37,704 bases of DNA from Micavibrio_B sp964633355 (lineage in GTDB: Bacteria > Pseudomonadota > Alphaproteobacteria > Micavibrionales > Micavibrionaceae): positions 1 to 37,704 of the forward strand of contig CAZWGO010000021.1 of the NCBI GenBank assembly GCA_964633355.1. Direction: 5' to 3'. Within the stretch, counting starts at the first letter, position 1, and each line of letters starts with the position of its first letter. Shown in pieces: positions 25,148 to 32,387 of this stretch. The notes under the pieces are model-generated. The model saw nothing but the letters and a program-made list of their open reading frames with translations. It was not told the origin of the DNA and did no database searches. The position numbers and the translations under genes were made by a program.

Positions 25148-25405
25148 ATGTCGAAAGTTGAAATTTATACTTGGGAAACCTGCCCATATTGCCGTAAAGC
25201 CAAGGCTTTGCTGGATTCCAAGGATGTTGATTATACCGAATATAAAATCGACGGCGATGAGGCTGCCCGCGATAAAATGCAGGCGCGCGCCAATGGTCGT
25301 CGCTCTGTGCCGCAAATTTTTATCGATGACAAGCATATAGGGGGCTGCGACGACATTCATGCTCTTGAAGAAAAAGGCGAGCTTGATAAACTCCTCGCTG
25401 CATGA
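25148..25405 (+). CDS. grxC: Glutaredoxin 3
   Basis: This 85-residue dithiol glutaredoxin has the active site CPYC (residues 13-16), the cis-proline loop RRSVPQIFIDDKHIGGCDD and the GSH-binding GGCDD. It reduces disulphides and glutathione mixed disulphides. AAGGAAG lies about 9 nt upstream of the ATG. It overlaps the nitrilase gene by 4 bp (ATGA), a pairing often seen in Alphaproteobacteria (comF-grxC-nitrilase in the same neighbourhood). Confidence 0.96.
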   Translation: MSKVEIYTWETCPYCRKAKALLDSKDVDYTEYKIDGDEAARDKMQARANGRRSVPQIFIDDKHIGGCDDIHALEEKGELDKLLAA

Positions 25406-26220
25406 ATGAAATTATAAAGATAGCCTGTATCCAGTTTACCGCCGCTTTTGACGTGGCGGTAAACATGAAGACTATTCAGAGTATGATCCGCGAAGCGGCG
25501 GGCAAGGGCGCACGATTGATTGCCACGCCGGAGAACACAGACCGTCTTGGCGGCGATCCGTCCGTAAAGCTCCAAACCGCACATCCGCAAGAAACCCATC
25601 CTATGCTGCCATTGTTTTCATCTTTGGCAAAAGAACTGAATATCTGGATTTTGGCGGGTTCCGTTTCGATTAAAATTAGTGACGATAAACTGGCAAACAG
25701 GCAGCTGCTGTTCTCTCCATCCGGCGAGATTGTTTCCGCTTATGATAAAATTCATCTCTTTGATGTCGATTTGCCTAATGGTGACAAATACCGTGAAAGC
25801 GATTTATTTAATGGTGGCCAGAAAACAGCTTTATCAGATATTGATGGAATAAAGCTCGGTCATTCGATTTGTTACGATGTCCGTTTTGCTTATTTATATC
25901 GTTCATTGGCTCAGGCAGGGGCGCAAGTTTTAACCATTCCGGCGGCCTTTACCGTGCCGACTGGGGAGGCGCATTGGGAAGTATTGCTACGCGCTCGCGC
26001 TATCGAAACAGGTTCTTATGTGATCGCGCCGGCCCAGACAGGCGAGCATGATGGCGGGCGTAAAACTTACGGTCATGCAATGATAATCGATCCATGGGGG
26101 CGGATATTGGCTGATGCCGGTTTGGCGCCTGGAATTATTTATGCCGATCTGGATATGGCCGAAGTCGATAAGGCGCGGAGTGCAATTCCAGCACTCAAAC
26201 ATGACAAGGCAACCGTCTAG
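25402..26220 (+). CDS. Carbon-nitrogen hydrolase (Nit2-like amidase)
   Basis: The 272-residue nitrilase-superfamily protein has the catalytic triad Glu in IATPENTDRLGG, Lys in YDKIHLFDVDLPNGDKYRES and Cys in LGHSICYDVRF. The YDKIHLFD followed by the DV and E-S segment matches the Nit1/Nit2 branch, whose members hydrolyse deaminated glutathione or omega-amides such as alpha-ketoglutaramate. It is coupled to grxC by a 4-bp overlap, which fits a glutathione-repair role. It converges on the next gene with a 4-bp overlap. Confidence 0.93.
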   Translation: MNEIIKIACIQFTAAFDVAVNMKTIQSMIREAAGKGARLIATPENTDRLGGDPSVKLQTAHPQETHPMLPLFSSLAKELNIWILAGSVSIKISDDKLANRQLLFSPSGEIVSAYDKIHLFDVDLPNGDKYRESDLFNGGQKTALSDIDGIKLGHSICYDVRFAYLYRSLAQAGAQVLTIPAAFTVPTGEAHWEVLLRARAIETGSYVIAPAQTGEHDGGRKTYGHAMIIDPWGRILADAGLAPGIIYADLDMAEVDKARSAIPALKHDKATV

Positions 26221-26522
26221 AAAAATTCACGATTAAGTTGTCCGGCGGCAGGTTGTAAAGCGACAAGGCCTTGCCAGACTATTGGAAATTTCCCCTGTAA
26301 CCGGGCTTCATGAGACGATAGATGAAAAGTTTGATCTATTGCATTGCGTAAAGCAGAGTTACTTACTGTAAGGTCTGCGTTCGTCACAGCTTTTTTGAAG
26401 ATGTCCAGGAATTGTGCCGCCATAAATTGATAAAAAAATTCGTCTTCACCGACATCTTGAGACAAAATCTTTTCGGCTTTATCGCAGCTTTCTACAATAA
26501 TTTTTCGTTCTGTATCTCGCAT
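26217..26522 (-). CDS. Hypothetical protein (101 aa)
   Basis: I do not recognise this protein. It is soluble, predicted helical, with an acidic centre (DVGEDEFFYQFMAAQFLDIF) and one segment LSSHEARLQGKF. An AGGGAAG box lies 6 nt upstream of the ATG, a strong translation signal that supports a real gene. It converges with the nitrilase gene (4-bp overlap) and lies downstream of kup on the same strand after the kup start would be read; the kup stop is 58 bp upstream, so it may be co-transcribed with kup. Confidence 0.7.
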   Translation of the reverse strand: MRDTERKIIVESCDKAEKILSQDVGEDEFFYQFMAAQFLDIFKKAVTNADLTVSNSALRNAIDQTFHLSSHEARLQGKFPIVWQGLVALQPAAGQLNREFF

Positions 26523-26580
26523 GTTAACTTCCCTGTTTTTATAAGTCCTAAACCAGAGAAGTCGCTTTTGTCAAATTTTC

Positions 26581-28470
26581 CTAAATATCGACCCTGCTGC
26601 CAAGTTCCAGAACGCGGCGGCTCGGTAAGCGGTAGAAATCTGCCGCCGAAGTCGCGTTTCTTGCCATCCATGAAAATAGATGCTCGCGCCATAGCGCCAT
26701 GCCCGGTATTTTAGTCGGAATAACTGTTTCGCGCCCGATGAAGAAATTCGTGTCATGCATGTTGAAATCAAAGCCATGTTCGTTATTGGCGAATAATTCT
26801 TTCGGTACATCGATAGCGTCTTTAAAACCGTAATGAATCAAAATCCGGAAAAAGCCCTGTCCCAGATCATGTATCTGGAATCTTTTCTCAGGTTTGACAT
26901 AGGATTTTTCCTCGACGCAGATGTGAAGAAAAATATTACGCTCATGCAGGATTTTGTTGTGGCGGATATTATGCAGAAGCGGCACGGGGATACCTTCCTG
27001 AACGCGTGTCATGAAAATCGCAGTGCCGGGCACGCGGATGGCGCGGGGGACGAAATCCTGAAAGAATACATCGGTCGGCATCATATCTTTTTGCAATTGT
27101 CTTAAGACAAGTTCTTTGCCGTTTTTCCATGTGGTCAGAAGCAAGAGCATGACGAGGCCGAGGCTGAGCGGGAACCAGCCACCATGGGTGATTTTTAAAC
27201 TTGTCGATAAGAAAAACGTAATGTCGATGATATATAGAATCGCCAGAAACGGGACGGCGTATATCCAGTGCCATTTCCACATTTTGAAAATGATGACGGT
27301 AAATAATAATGTAGACATCAGCATTGTACCTGTAACGGCAACACCATAAGCGGCGGCCATGTTACTGGAGGAACCAAAGCCGATCACGAGAGCGAAGATA
27401 AAAACAAGGAGCGCCCAATTCACAAAGGGAACGTAAATCTGGCCCATTTCTTCATCGGAAGTATGGATGATTTGCATACGCGGTATATAGCCGAGCTGGA
27501 TGGCTTGTGCGGTCAGCGAAAACGCGCCGGAAATAACGGCTTGGGAGGCGATGATCGTCGCGGCGGTTGCGAGAATCAGCAAAGGCCATTCCATGAAGTC
27601 CGGAGCCATCATGTAAAACGGATTTTCAATGCCGGTTGGCTGACTCATGACAAACGCGCCCTGACCGAAATAATTCAGGATCAAGCAAGGCCATACAAAG
27701 TAAAGCCATGCGATTTTGATAGGTTTCTTTCCGAAATGGCCCATATCGGCATATAGGGCCTCGGCACCGGTTACGCATAAAACGACGGTTCCCATGGTCA
27801 AAAATGCCAGCATCGTATCTTTGATAAAGAATTCAAGGACGTAAAATGGGTTGACGGCTTTCAGGACGACAGGGTTGTCGATAATATTATCGACGCCGAT
27901 AGCGGCAATTGTGGCAAACCATATAATCGTGATCGGGCCGAAGAATTTTCCCATCAGGCCGGTCCCAAGCTTTTGGACTGAAAATAACATAATTAATATA
28001 AATAGAGTGATTGGTAGAACAAACATTTCGAAAGCTGGATCGATGATCGTCAAACCTTCCACGGCACTTAAAACCGATATGGCCGGTGTAATCATGGCGT
28101 CGCCATAGAAAAGAGAGGCAGCGAAGATTCCGATTGCCGGAATTCCTGCCATCAACCATTTGCTGTCACTGCTAAAACGGCTGGCCAAAGCTTGCAAGGC
28201 AAATGAGCCGCCTTCGCCTTTGTTATCGGCATTTAAAAGGAAGGCAATATATTTAACCGTGACGATAATCGCCAGAGTCCAGAAAATCAGGGAAAGAACA
28301 TCCAGAATATGAACGGCGTCGAGCGGCAGGCCATGCGCTTCGCTAAAAGTTTCTTTGAAAGCGTAAAGCGGACTGGTTCCGATATCGCCGTAGACAACGC
28401 CAATGGCTCCTATCACAAGGGGGAGGAGCTTCTTTTTTGAAACCTGTTCGTCTGTTACGGCGGCGGACAT
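26581..28470 (-). CDS. kup: Low-affinity potassium transport protein Kup
   Basis: The 629-residue protein is a KUP/HAK/KT potassium-proton symporter. The diagnostic N-terminus GVVYGDIGTSPLYAFKETF is present, followed by about 12 membrane segments, the motif FYGDAMITPAISVLSAVEGL, ADMGHFGKKPIKIAW, and NYFGQGAF. The last 150 residues are a cytoplasmic domain with RVPGTAIFMTRVQEGIPVPL and the conserved ending. An AAAGGGAAAG box precedes the ATG. It is divergent from the esterase gene, with 84 bp between starts. Confidence 0.97.
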   Translation of the reverse strand: MSAAVTDEQVSKKKLLPLVIGAIGVVYGDIGTSPLYAFKETFSEAHGLPLDAVHILDVLSLIFWTLAIIVTVKYIAFLLNADNKGEGGSFALQALASRFSSDSKWLMAGIPAIGIFAASLFYGDAMITPAISVLSAVEGLTIIDPAFEMFVLPITLFILIMLFSVQKLGTGLMGKFFGPITIIWFATIAAIGVDNIIDNPVVLKAVNPFYVLEFFIKDTMLAFLTMGTVVLCVTGAEALYADMGHFGKKPIKIAWLYFVWPCLILNYFGQGAFVMSQPTGIENPFYMMAPDFMEWPLLILATAATIIASQAVISGAFSLTAQAIQLGYIPRMQIIHTSDEEMGQIYVPFVNWALLVFIFALVIGFGSSSNMAAAYGVAVTGTMLMSTLLFTVIIFKMWKWHWIYAVPFLAILYIIDITFFLSTSLKITHGGWFPLSLGLVMLLLLTTWKNGKELVLRQLQKDMMPTDVFFQDFVPRAIRVPGTAIFMTRVQEGIPVPLLHNIRHNKILHERNIFLHICVEEKSYVKPEKRFQIHDLGQGFFRILIHYGFKDAIDVPKELFANNEHGFDFNMHDTNFFIGRETVIPTKIPGMALWREHLFSWMARNATSAADFYRLPSRRVLELGSRVDI

Positions 28471-28554
28471 AATATTACTTTCCCTTTATTTGGACAGGCA
28501 GAATAGTCGAAAATTGCTGCTTTGCCTATAGAGGCGCTTGGGTTAGAACAGGAT

Positions 28555-29196
28555 ATGGCTATTTATACAGAAACCCCGCTATCGGGCGGAAAACCCAAAA
28601 ATATCGTCGTATTGCTGCATGGATATGGCTCGAACGGGCAAGATTTGATCGGCCTTGTGCCGGAAATCGCCGATAGCCTGCCCGATACATTATTTATATC
28701 GCCGGACGCGCCGTTTCCATGTGAGGCGGGATTTGGTTATCAATGGTTTTCGCTAAGCAGTTATACGCCGCAGGCGATGCTGAGCGGAGCGGTCGAAGCC
28801 GTGCCGATCCTCAATAAATTTCTCGATGATGTATTGAAAGAATATGACTTGCCTGCCAGCAAACTGGCACTGGTCGGATTTTCACAAGGCACGATGATGT
28901 CGCTTTATGCCGGACCGCGCCGCAAAGAACCGATTGCCGGCATTCTCGGATATTCGGGTGCGCTGGTCGGCGGCGAGATGATGCTCGGCAATCCGTCCAT
29001 TTCAAAATGCCCGATCCATTTAATTCATGGCGACCATGACACGGTTGTGCCTGTTGCGGCTTATTATCACGCCGTGACCACATTGAAGATGGGCGGATTT
29101 GACATTACGGGTTCGGTGACGCACGGTCTGATGCACTCCATCGACCGCAAAGGAATTGAAGACGGGGCTGCGTTTTTGAAAAGGGTGTTGGAGTAA
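28555..29196 (+). CDS. Phospholipase/carboxylesterase (YpfH-like alpha/beta hydrolase)
   Basis: This hydrolase of about 213 aa has the alpha/beta fold of the acyl-protein thioesterase/YpfH group: the oxyanion region VVLLHGYGSNGQDLIGL, the nucleophile elbow VGFSQGTMMSL (Ser), the Asp in IHGDHDTVVPV and the His in THGLMHSID. It probably cleaves short acyl esters or thioesters; the natural substrate is not predictable. The start is uncertain: ATG 28555 has AGG only 2-3 nt upstream, while the frame runs on to a TTG at 28522. A small stem-loop follows the stop. Confidence 0.9.
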   Translation: MAIYTETPLSGGKPKNIVVLLHGYGSNGQDLIGLVPEIADSLPDTLFISPDAPFPCEAGFGYQWFSLSSYTPQAMLSGAVEAVPILNKFLDDVLKEYDLPASKLALVGFSQGTMMSLYAGPRRKEPIAGILGYSGALVGGEMMLGNPSISKCPIHLIHGDHDTVVPVAAYYHAVTTLKMGGFDITGSVTHGLMHSIDRKGIEDGAAFLKRVLE

Positions 29197-29217
29197 TTAT
29201 ATTTATTTGAAATTCTA

Positions 29218-29242
29218 AGATGCTTCATGTGAAGCATTTATT
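29218..29242 (+). terminator. Weak stem-loop after the esterase gene
   Basis: ATGCTTC-ATGT-GAAGCAT forms a 7-bp stem, extendable by two pairs, followed by TTTATTCC. It is a weak intrinsic terminator at best. Confidence 0.35.
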
Positions 29243-29593
29243 CCTATTAGTTCGAATGTCGAATTTGGCCAATTGCCGGGGTTTATAAAAGTTTGTTTTC
29301 ACGATTTTTAGTCCTGTGGTTTTTAACTTTTGTTTATTTCGTTCGTCGTTTTGTCTATTTCGTTTGTAGGGATTTTTTTGTTTTCGTCATCGCGAACGAA
29401 TGAAATGAGCGTGGCGATCCAGAACTTAGAGGCTTCGGAAAGATGCTGGATTGCCACAAGGTCCCCTCCGGATGCTCCTTGGGGATAGCCGAAAAACGGC
29501 GTGGCTTTTCTTGCTAAAGCCTAACGCATGAAGCGTGACATAGTTTTTTCCGGGATTCAATGATATAAACGGCACATATTGAAAGGGATTCAT
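29243..29593. other. Intergenic region with a T/G-rich tract and a palindromic repeat
   Basis: No gene is seen here. From about 29285 to 29394 the plus strand is strikingly T- and G-rich with few A or C. A palindromic element follows (separate entry), then a short GCCG-AAAAA-CGGC hairpin at 29488-29500 and the AAAGGGA box of the next gene. Confidence 0.6.
29395..29482. repeat. Palindromic REP-like element
   Basis: GTGGCGATCCAG (29411-29422) and CTGGATTGCCAC (29446-29457) are complementary at 11 of 12 positions, flanked by GTCATCGCGAACGAATGAAA and a CCTCCGGATGCTCCTTGG end. The wording resembles the dispersed GTCATTGCGAGCG...ATCCAG / CTGGATTGC palindromes found in many bacterial genomes. Confidence 0.65.
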
Positions 29594-29818
29594 ATGAGTG
29601 ACGACGAAGACGACGATAATATAATTGTCAAAGACAGCAATGGCACGATCCTGAAAGACGGGGATAGCGTAACGGTTATCAAGGATTTGAAAGTGAAGGG
29701 TTCGTCGACTGTTTTAAAGCGCGGGACGGTGTATAAAAACATCCGCTTGGACAATGACCCGACGCATGTTCAGTGCAAGGATTTGTTTTTAAAAACAGAA
29801 TTTGTGAAGAAGGTCTAA
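29594..29818 (+). CDS. PhnA/YjdM-like protein lacking the zinc ribbon
   Basis: The 74-residue product matches the C-terminal domain of the PhnA/YjdM family: VKDSNGTILKDGDSVTVIKD, LKVKGSSTVLKRGTVYKNI and LKTEFVKK. The N-terminal zinc ribbon of full-length (about 110 aa) relatives is absent and replaced by a short acidic run (SDDEDDD). The family was once linked with alkylphosphonate use, but its role is unclear. AAAGGGA lies 5 nt upstream of the ATG at 29594; the longer frame from 29579 is less likely. Confidence 0.88.
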   Translation: MSDDEDDDNIIVKDSNGTILKDGDSVTVIKDLKVKGSSTVLKRGTVYKNIRLDNDPTHVQCKDLFLKTEFVKKV

Positions 29819-30297
29819 AAATTGATAATTTGAGGCTTTTTATCCCTTGCTACAAGTTGCTTCAAAAAAATAATTAATGAAGAAATTCCAACTACTGGAA
29901 TAGGATGTGCTGTTAGTCGTACCCATCCTGTAGAAGTAATTAATCCGTAATAGGAAGTTAGTTTGCCATTGGAACCTATCGTTAGGTTATAATTTGTAAT
30001 CAGATATGCAACTAAAAAAATTACCGTACTATAAAATATCATTGATATACAGGCCATGGCTAAATAGGGCTTAGAAAATTTCAAAGAAATTAAAGCAAAG
30101 ACGGTAAGGAATAGTGCGGAATCAATGCCTGAAAGTTTTTTTAAATCGTACCAAAAGTTATATTCGGTAGATAATAAGAGAAAATTAAATAGCATGCTCA
30201 AAGACTGACAGAATATAAATAATAAAAAGAATAGTTCGTGCCATTTAAGCGATGTAATAGACTTTATAGATTTTATATCGTTATCAAATAAAAACAT
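29815..30297 (-). CDS. AT-rich hypothetical membrane protein
   Basis: This 160-residue protein has about four hydrophobic segments (near 22-44, 58-73, 80-102 and 133-148) joined by short polar loops, and a basic C-terminus. No family is recognised. The codons are very AT-rich compared with neighbours and the start lacks a good Shine-Dalgarno, consistent with recent acquisition. It converges on the PhnA-like gene with a 4-bp overlap and follows the acetyltransferase gene by 15 nt. Confidence 0.65.
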   Translation of the reverse strand: MFLFDNDIKSIKSITSLKWHELFFLLFIFCQSLSMLFNFLLLSTEYNFWYDLKKLSGIDSALFLTVFALISLKFSKPYLAMACISMIFYSTVIFLVAYLITNYNLTIGSNGKLTSYYGLITSTGWVRLTAHPIPVVGISSLIIFLKQLVARDKKPQIINF

Positions 30298-30312
30298 GAT
30301 TGAGCCTAAAGT

Positions 30313-30822
30313 CTAGATTTTCATTTCCATCTTAATGCCATGATAGACGGGCATGTCGTCTTCCTCTTCTTTCCATTCGATTTTGCCAACGGGTTCAAAC
30401 CCAAGGTTTCGATAAATATCTACAAGTTTTGGTCTATCGGCGCAGTCGAGGCGTAAGAAATCTTTGTTCTGTTCGATAGCCGCAGCTCTACACCAGTCGA
30501 TAATCAGTCGGGGTAATCCTGCACGAGTTTGGGAACGGTCAACGGCTATGCGATGAATATAAAAGGCATCGGTTTCGCCCTTCTTTTCTGGCCACATATC
30601 GGGGTCATCTTTTTGTAGGCAGAAGAGGGCGACATTTCTATCATCGCTTTTCACGATATGAAGTTCACCGCGTTCTCTAAGCTTGGCCATAACTTCAACT
30701 GTCCACCACTCAGGGTTCCAGTTTCGAAATCCTTGTGACAACATCCAATGACTTGCTTCAATAAGAATTCGAGATGTGTCTTGAAGATCGTTTTCGGTAG
30801 CAGGGTGAATAAATTTCGACAT
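30313..30822 (-). CDS. GNAT family N-acetyltransferase
   Basis: The protein of about 169 aa has the GNAT fold: FIHPATENDLQDTSRIL at the start, the core strand AFYIHRIAVDRSQTRAGLPRLI (motif A with a degenerate pyrophosphate loop, R-A-G-L-P), and FLRLDCADRPKLVDIYRNLGFEPVG (motif B). The substrate is unknown. The ATG at 30822 is preferred to the frame start at 30837 because it matches the usual start. It has no Shine-Dalgarno, but the 13-mer TTTATTGACATAA lies with TTGACA 29 nt upstream. Confidence 0.87.
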   Translation of the reverse strand: MSKFIHPATENDLQDTSRILIEASHWMLSQGFRNWNPEWWTVEVMAKLRERGELHIVKSDDRNVALFCLQKDDPDMWPEKKGETDAFYIHRIAVDRSQTRAGLPRLIIDWCRAAAIEQNKDFLRLDCADRPKLVDIYRNLGFEPVGKIEWKEEEDDMPVYHGIKMEMKI

Positions 30823-30845
30823 TAAACAGGCATACAAAACCTTCG

Positions 30846-30895
30846 TTATTATGTCAATAAATTAAACTTCTTTTAGTCTTTATCATTTTATTTCA
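30846..30895. repeat. Direct repeat copy 1 (promoter-bearing)
   Basis: About 50 bp (TTATTATGTCAATAAATTAA then a C/T variant and TTCTTTTAGTCTTTATCATT) recur at 31086-31135, exactly 240 bp away, with two mismatches. On the minus strand each copy holds the 13-mer box. Copy 1 serves the acetyltransferase gene and also contains the stop codon of the 52-aa gene. Confidence 0.85.
30849..30861 (-). promoter_or_regulatory. TTTATTGACATAA box upstream of the acetyltransferase gene
   Basis: TTGACA (minus strand, 30852-30857) ends 29 nt before the ATG at 30822. The best -10 at 17 nt is TATGCC (3/6). Confidence 0.5.
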
Positions 30896-31041
30896 TATTT
30901 ATAGTTATTGGCGCGAGAAGGCCCTTGTTTTAAAGTTGTTTGTGAATTGGGTAAAGCTTCTTGTTGTGCGGGCGAATTAATCGGCAATATCTCTGCCTCT
31001 GCTTTTAAGGCGGCTTGTTGTGCTTCAGCTAATATTCCCAT
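30883..31041 (-). CDS. Small unlisted gene (52 aa)
   Basis: This frame is too short for usual gene tracks. It starts at an ATG with AGGGAG 7 nt upstream and encodes 52 residues beginning MGILAEAQQAALKAEAEIL, then a Gln/Pro/Ser-rich middle and the ending NNYKYEIK. A promoter-like TTGACA-N17-TAAATT lies just upstream within the second copy of the direct repeat, and the stop codon falls in the first copy. The N-terminal third is Ala/Gln/Glu-rich and could form an amphipathic helix; no family is recognised. Having promoter, ribosome site and frame together supports a real gene. Confidence 0.6.
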   Translation of the reverse strand: MGILAEAQQAALKAEAEILPINSPAQQEALPNSQTTLKQGPSRANNYKYEIK

Positions 31042-31085
31042 TTTTATCTCCCTGATTAACTTAAATACAATTTAGCAATGGCTTT

Positions 31086-31135
31086 TTATTATGTCAATAA
31101 ATTAAATTTCTTTTAGTCTTTATCATTATATTTCA
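31086..31135. repeat. Direct repeat copy 2 (promoter-bearing)
   Basis: This is the second copy of the 50-bp repeat at 30846-30895. It lies upstream of the 52-aa gene on the minus strand. The 190-bp interval between copies is almost filled by that gene. Confidence 0.85.
31089..31101 (-). promoter_or_regulatory. TTTATTGACATAA box with promoter of the 52-aa gene
   Basis: TTGACA on the minus strand is followed by 17 nt and TAAATT (4/6). This promoter leaves a leader of about 20 nt with a clear AGGGAG box, unlike the other three 13-mer sites. Confidence 0.55.
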
Positions 31136-31193
31136 AAAGCACTGCGACATATTGTTGCTTTTTCATAATTTATTGCGCAGCAAAAACGATTTA

Positions 31194-31233
31194 TTAACCT
31201 GTGGCTGTTAAAAGCGCCAGAATCTGTTATAAT
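31194..31233 (+). promoter_or_regulatory. Extended -10 promoter with operator-like inverted repeat upstream of the HNH gene
   Basis: TGTTATAAT (31225-31233) is a perfect extended -10. The -35 region is poor but is covered by TTAAC-8 nt-GTTAA (31194-31211), an inverted repeat suited to bind a dimeric regulator. Confidence 0.5.
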
Positions 31234-31278
31234 AAAATTACATACTTAGTAATAGGCAACAGTAATGAGAGGCCTTTT

Positions 31279-31344
31279 ATGAAACCGAAGAAGCACATTG
31301 CATCATATCTACTTCACCCCCGAATGTTCAGGAGGGGCAAATGA
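31279..31344 (+). CDS. Leader peptide ORF (21 aa) coupled to the HNH gene
   Basis: An ATG with GAGAGG 6 nt upstream opens a 21-codon frame (MKPKKHIASYLLHPRMFRRG plus K) whose TGA overlaps the HNH gene start as ATGA. The peptide is strongly basic. Its own ribosome site and the ATGA overlap suggest translation of the leader that feeds into the HNH gene. It could be an upstream regulatory ORF or simply a small gene. Confidence 0.5.
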   Translation: MKPKKHIASYLLHPRMFRRGK

Positions 31345-31913
31345 GTAGTTTGCAAATGCCCCTAGAGAAATGTACGGCCCTGGTCCTTAATGCAGACTAC
31401 CGCCCGCTCTCATATTTTCCTTTATCCGTATGGTCTTGGCAGGAAGCTGTTAAGGCCATTTTTCGTGACTCGGTCACGGTGCTGGCCGAACACTCGGTGA
31501 GCGTCCATTCGCCGTCTTGCGAGTTCAAACTGCCGAGCGTCATCGCGCTCAAAGAATATATCCCGGCGGCCAAAGCTCCGGCCTTTACAAGATTCAATGT
31601 TTTCCTTCGCGACGAATGGCAGTGCCAATATTGCGGCCATGGTTTCGCGACCAAAGAGTTGACGTTCGACCACGTGATTCCGCGTTCACGTGGCGGGCGG
31701 ACATCCTGGACGAATATCGTCTCGGCCTGTCAAAAGTGCAACACGACAAAAGGGAGCCGCCTTCCTGGCGAATGCGGCATGTACCCGATGCGTGAACCAA
31801 GACAGCCGGACGTGTATGAGCTTCAGGAACAGGGGCGCAGTTTTCCGCCCAGCTTCCTCCACAAAAGCTGGATGGACTACGTCTATTGGGACACTGAGCT
31901 GGTGGACCAATAG
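31341..31913 (+). CDS. HNH endonuclease family protein
   Basis: The 190-residue protein belongs to the alphaproteobacterial HNH family that starts with ALVLNADYRPLSYFPLSVWS and carries the nuclease core FLRDEWQCQYCGHGF, LTFDHVIPRSRGG and VSACQKCNTTKGSRLP. Two CxxC pairs bind structural zinc and the DHVIPRSRGGRTSWTN segment supplies the catalytic histidine. The family is chromosomal, single-copy and conserved, so it is likely a housekeeping nuclease and not a mobile element. AGGAGG lies 5 nt upstream of the ATG, within the 21-aa leader ORF. The -10 element at 31228 gives a leader of about 100 nt. Confidence 0.93.
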   Translation: MSSLQMPLEKCTALVLNADYRPLSYFPLSVWSWQEAVKAIFRDSVTVLAEHSVSVHSPSCEFKLPSVIALKEYIPAAKAPAFTRFNVFLRDEWQCQYCGHGFATKELTFDHVIPRSRGGRTSWTNIVSACQKCNTTKGSRLPGECGMYPMREPRQPDVYELQEQGRSFPPSFLHKSWMDYVYWDTELVDQ

Positions 31914-31977
31914 TAAAAGCGTTGTCTGACTTTTGATGATACGCGGCAAATGAGTGCGAAAAACCAAGGAGGTTTTC

Positions 31978-32331
31978 ATGTTTGGACGTATATTGGATGT
32001 AAACTCTACAAGAAGCTCAACCGATGCAGTCTTCTTTTATATCATGTCACTGGTACTCCTGGTCGGCCTATCGACCGTTCTCGTGCATGTATTATCGATG
32101 GTCGGCGTGGTCGATAAAGTCGGCTCTTTCTTCGAAGGCGGCCATATCCACACGCTAATCGGCACCGGATTTGTACTGGTGTTATCGAGCCTGATCCTGA
32201 CCGGTCGTAAAATGACCAGCGATCTCTTCTCGATCCTGCTCGTTGGTATCGGCGTCTATCTTGCCTATACCACCAACGTGATGCTGGGCATGATCCCGGT
32301 TGCGTTGCTGACGACGTTAAATCATAAATAG
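31978..32331 (+). CDS. Small hydrophobic membrane protein (117 aa)
   Basis: An AGGAGG lies 6 nt upstream of the ATG at 31978; the longer frame starting at 31954 is rejected. The product begins MFGRILDVNSTRSSTDAVFF and contains about three or four membrane segments (near 22-44, 57-75, 80-95 and 97-112). I do not recognise a family. It follows the HNH gene by 64 bp on the same strand and ends before a strong terminator, so it may be the last gene of the HNH transcript. Confidence 0.8.
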   Translation: MFGRILDVNSTRSSTDAVFFYIMSLVLLVGLSTVLVHVLSMVGVVDKVGSFFEGGHIHTLIGTGFVLVLSSLILTGRKMTSDLFSILLVGIGVYLAYTTNVMLGMIPVALLTTLNHK

Positions 32332-32347
32332 ATTTAAGTAATTCCTT

Positions 32348-32379
32348 AAAAAGCCGGTCAACTGACCGGCTTTTTTTTT
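32348..32379 (+). terminator. Strong intrinsic terminator
   Basis: AAAAGCCGGTC-AACT-GACCGGCTTTT is an 11-bp perfect stem followed by a run of nine Ts, 17 nt after the stop of the membrane protein gene. Confidence 0.93.
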
Positions 32380-32387
32380 GAAGCCAC

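Noticed and set aside
31130..31200. 17-codon minus-strand frame next to repeat copy 2
   Set aside because: It is very short, with no ribosome site, and runs into the repeat; it looks like chance.
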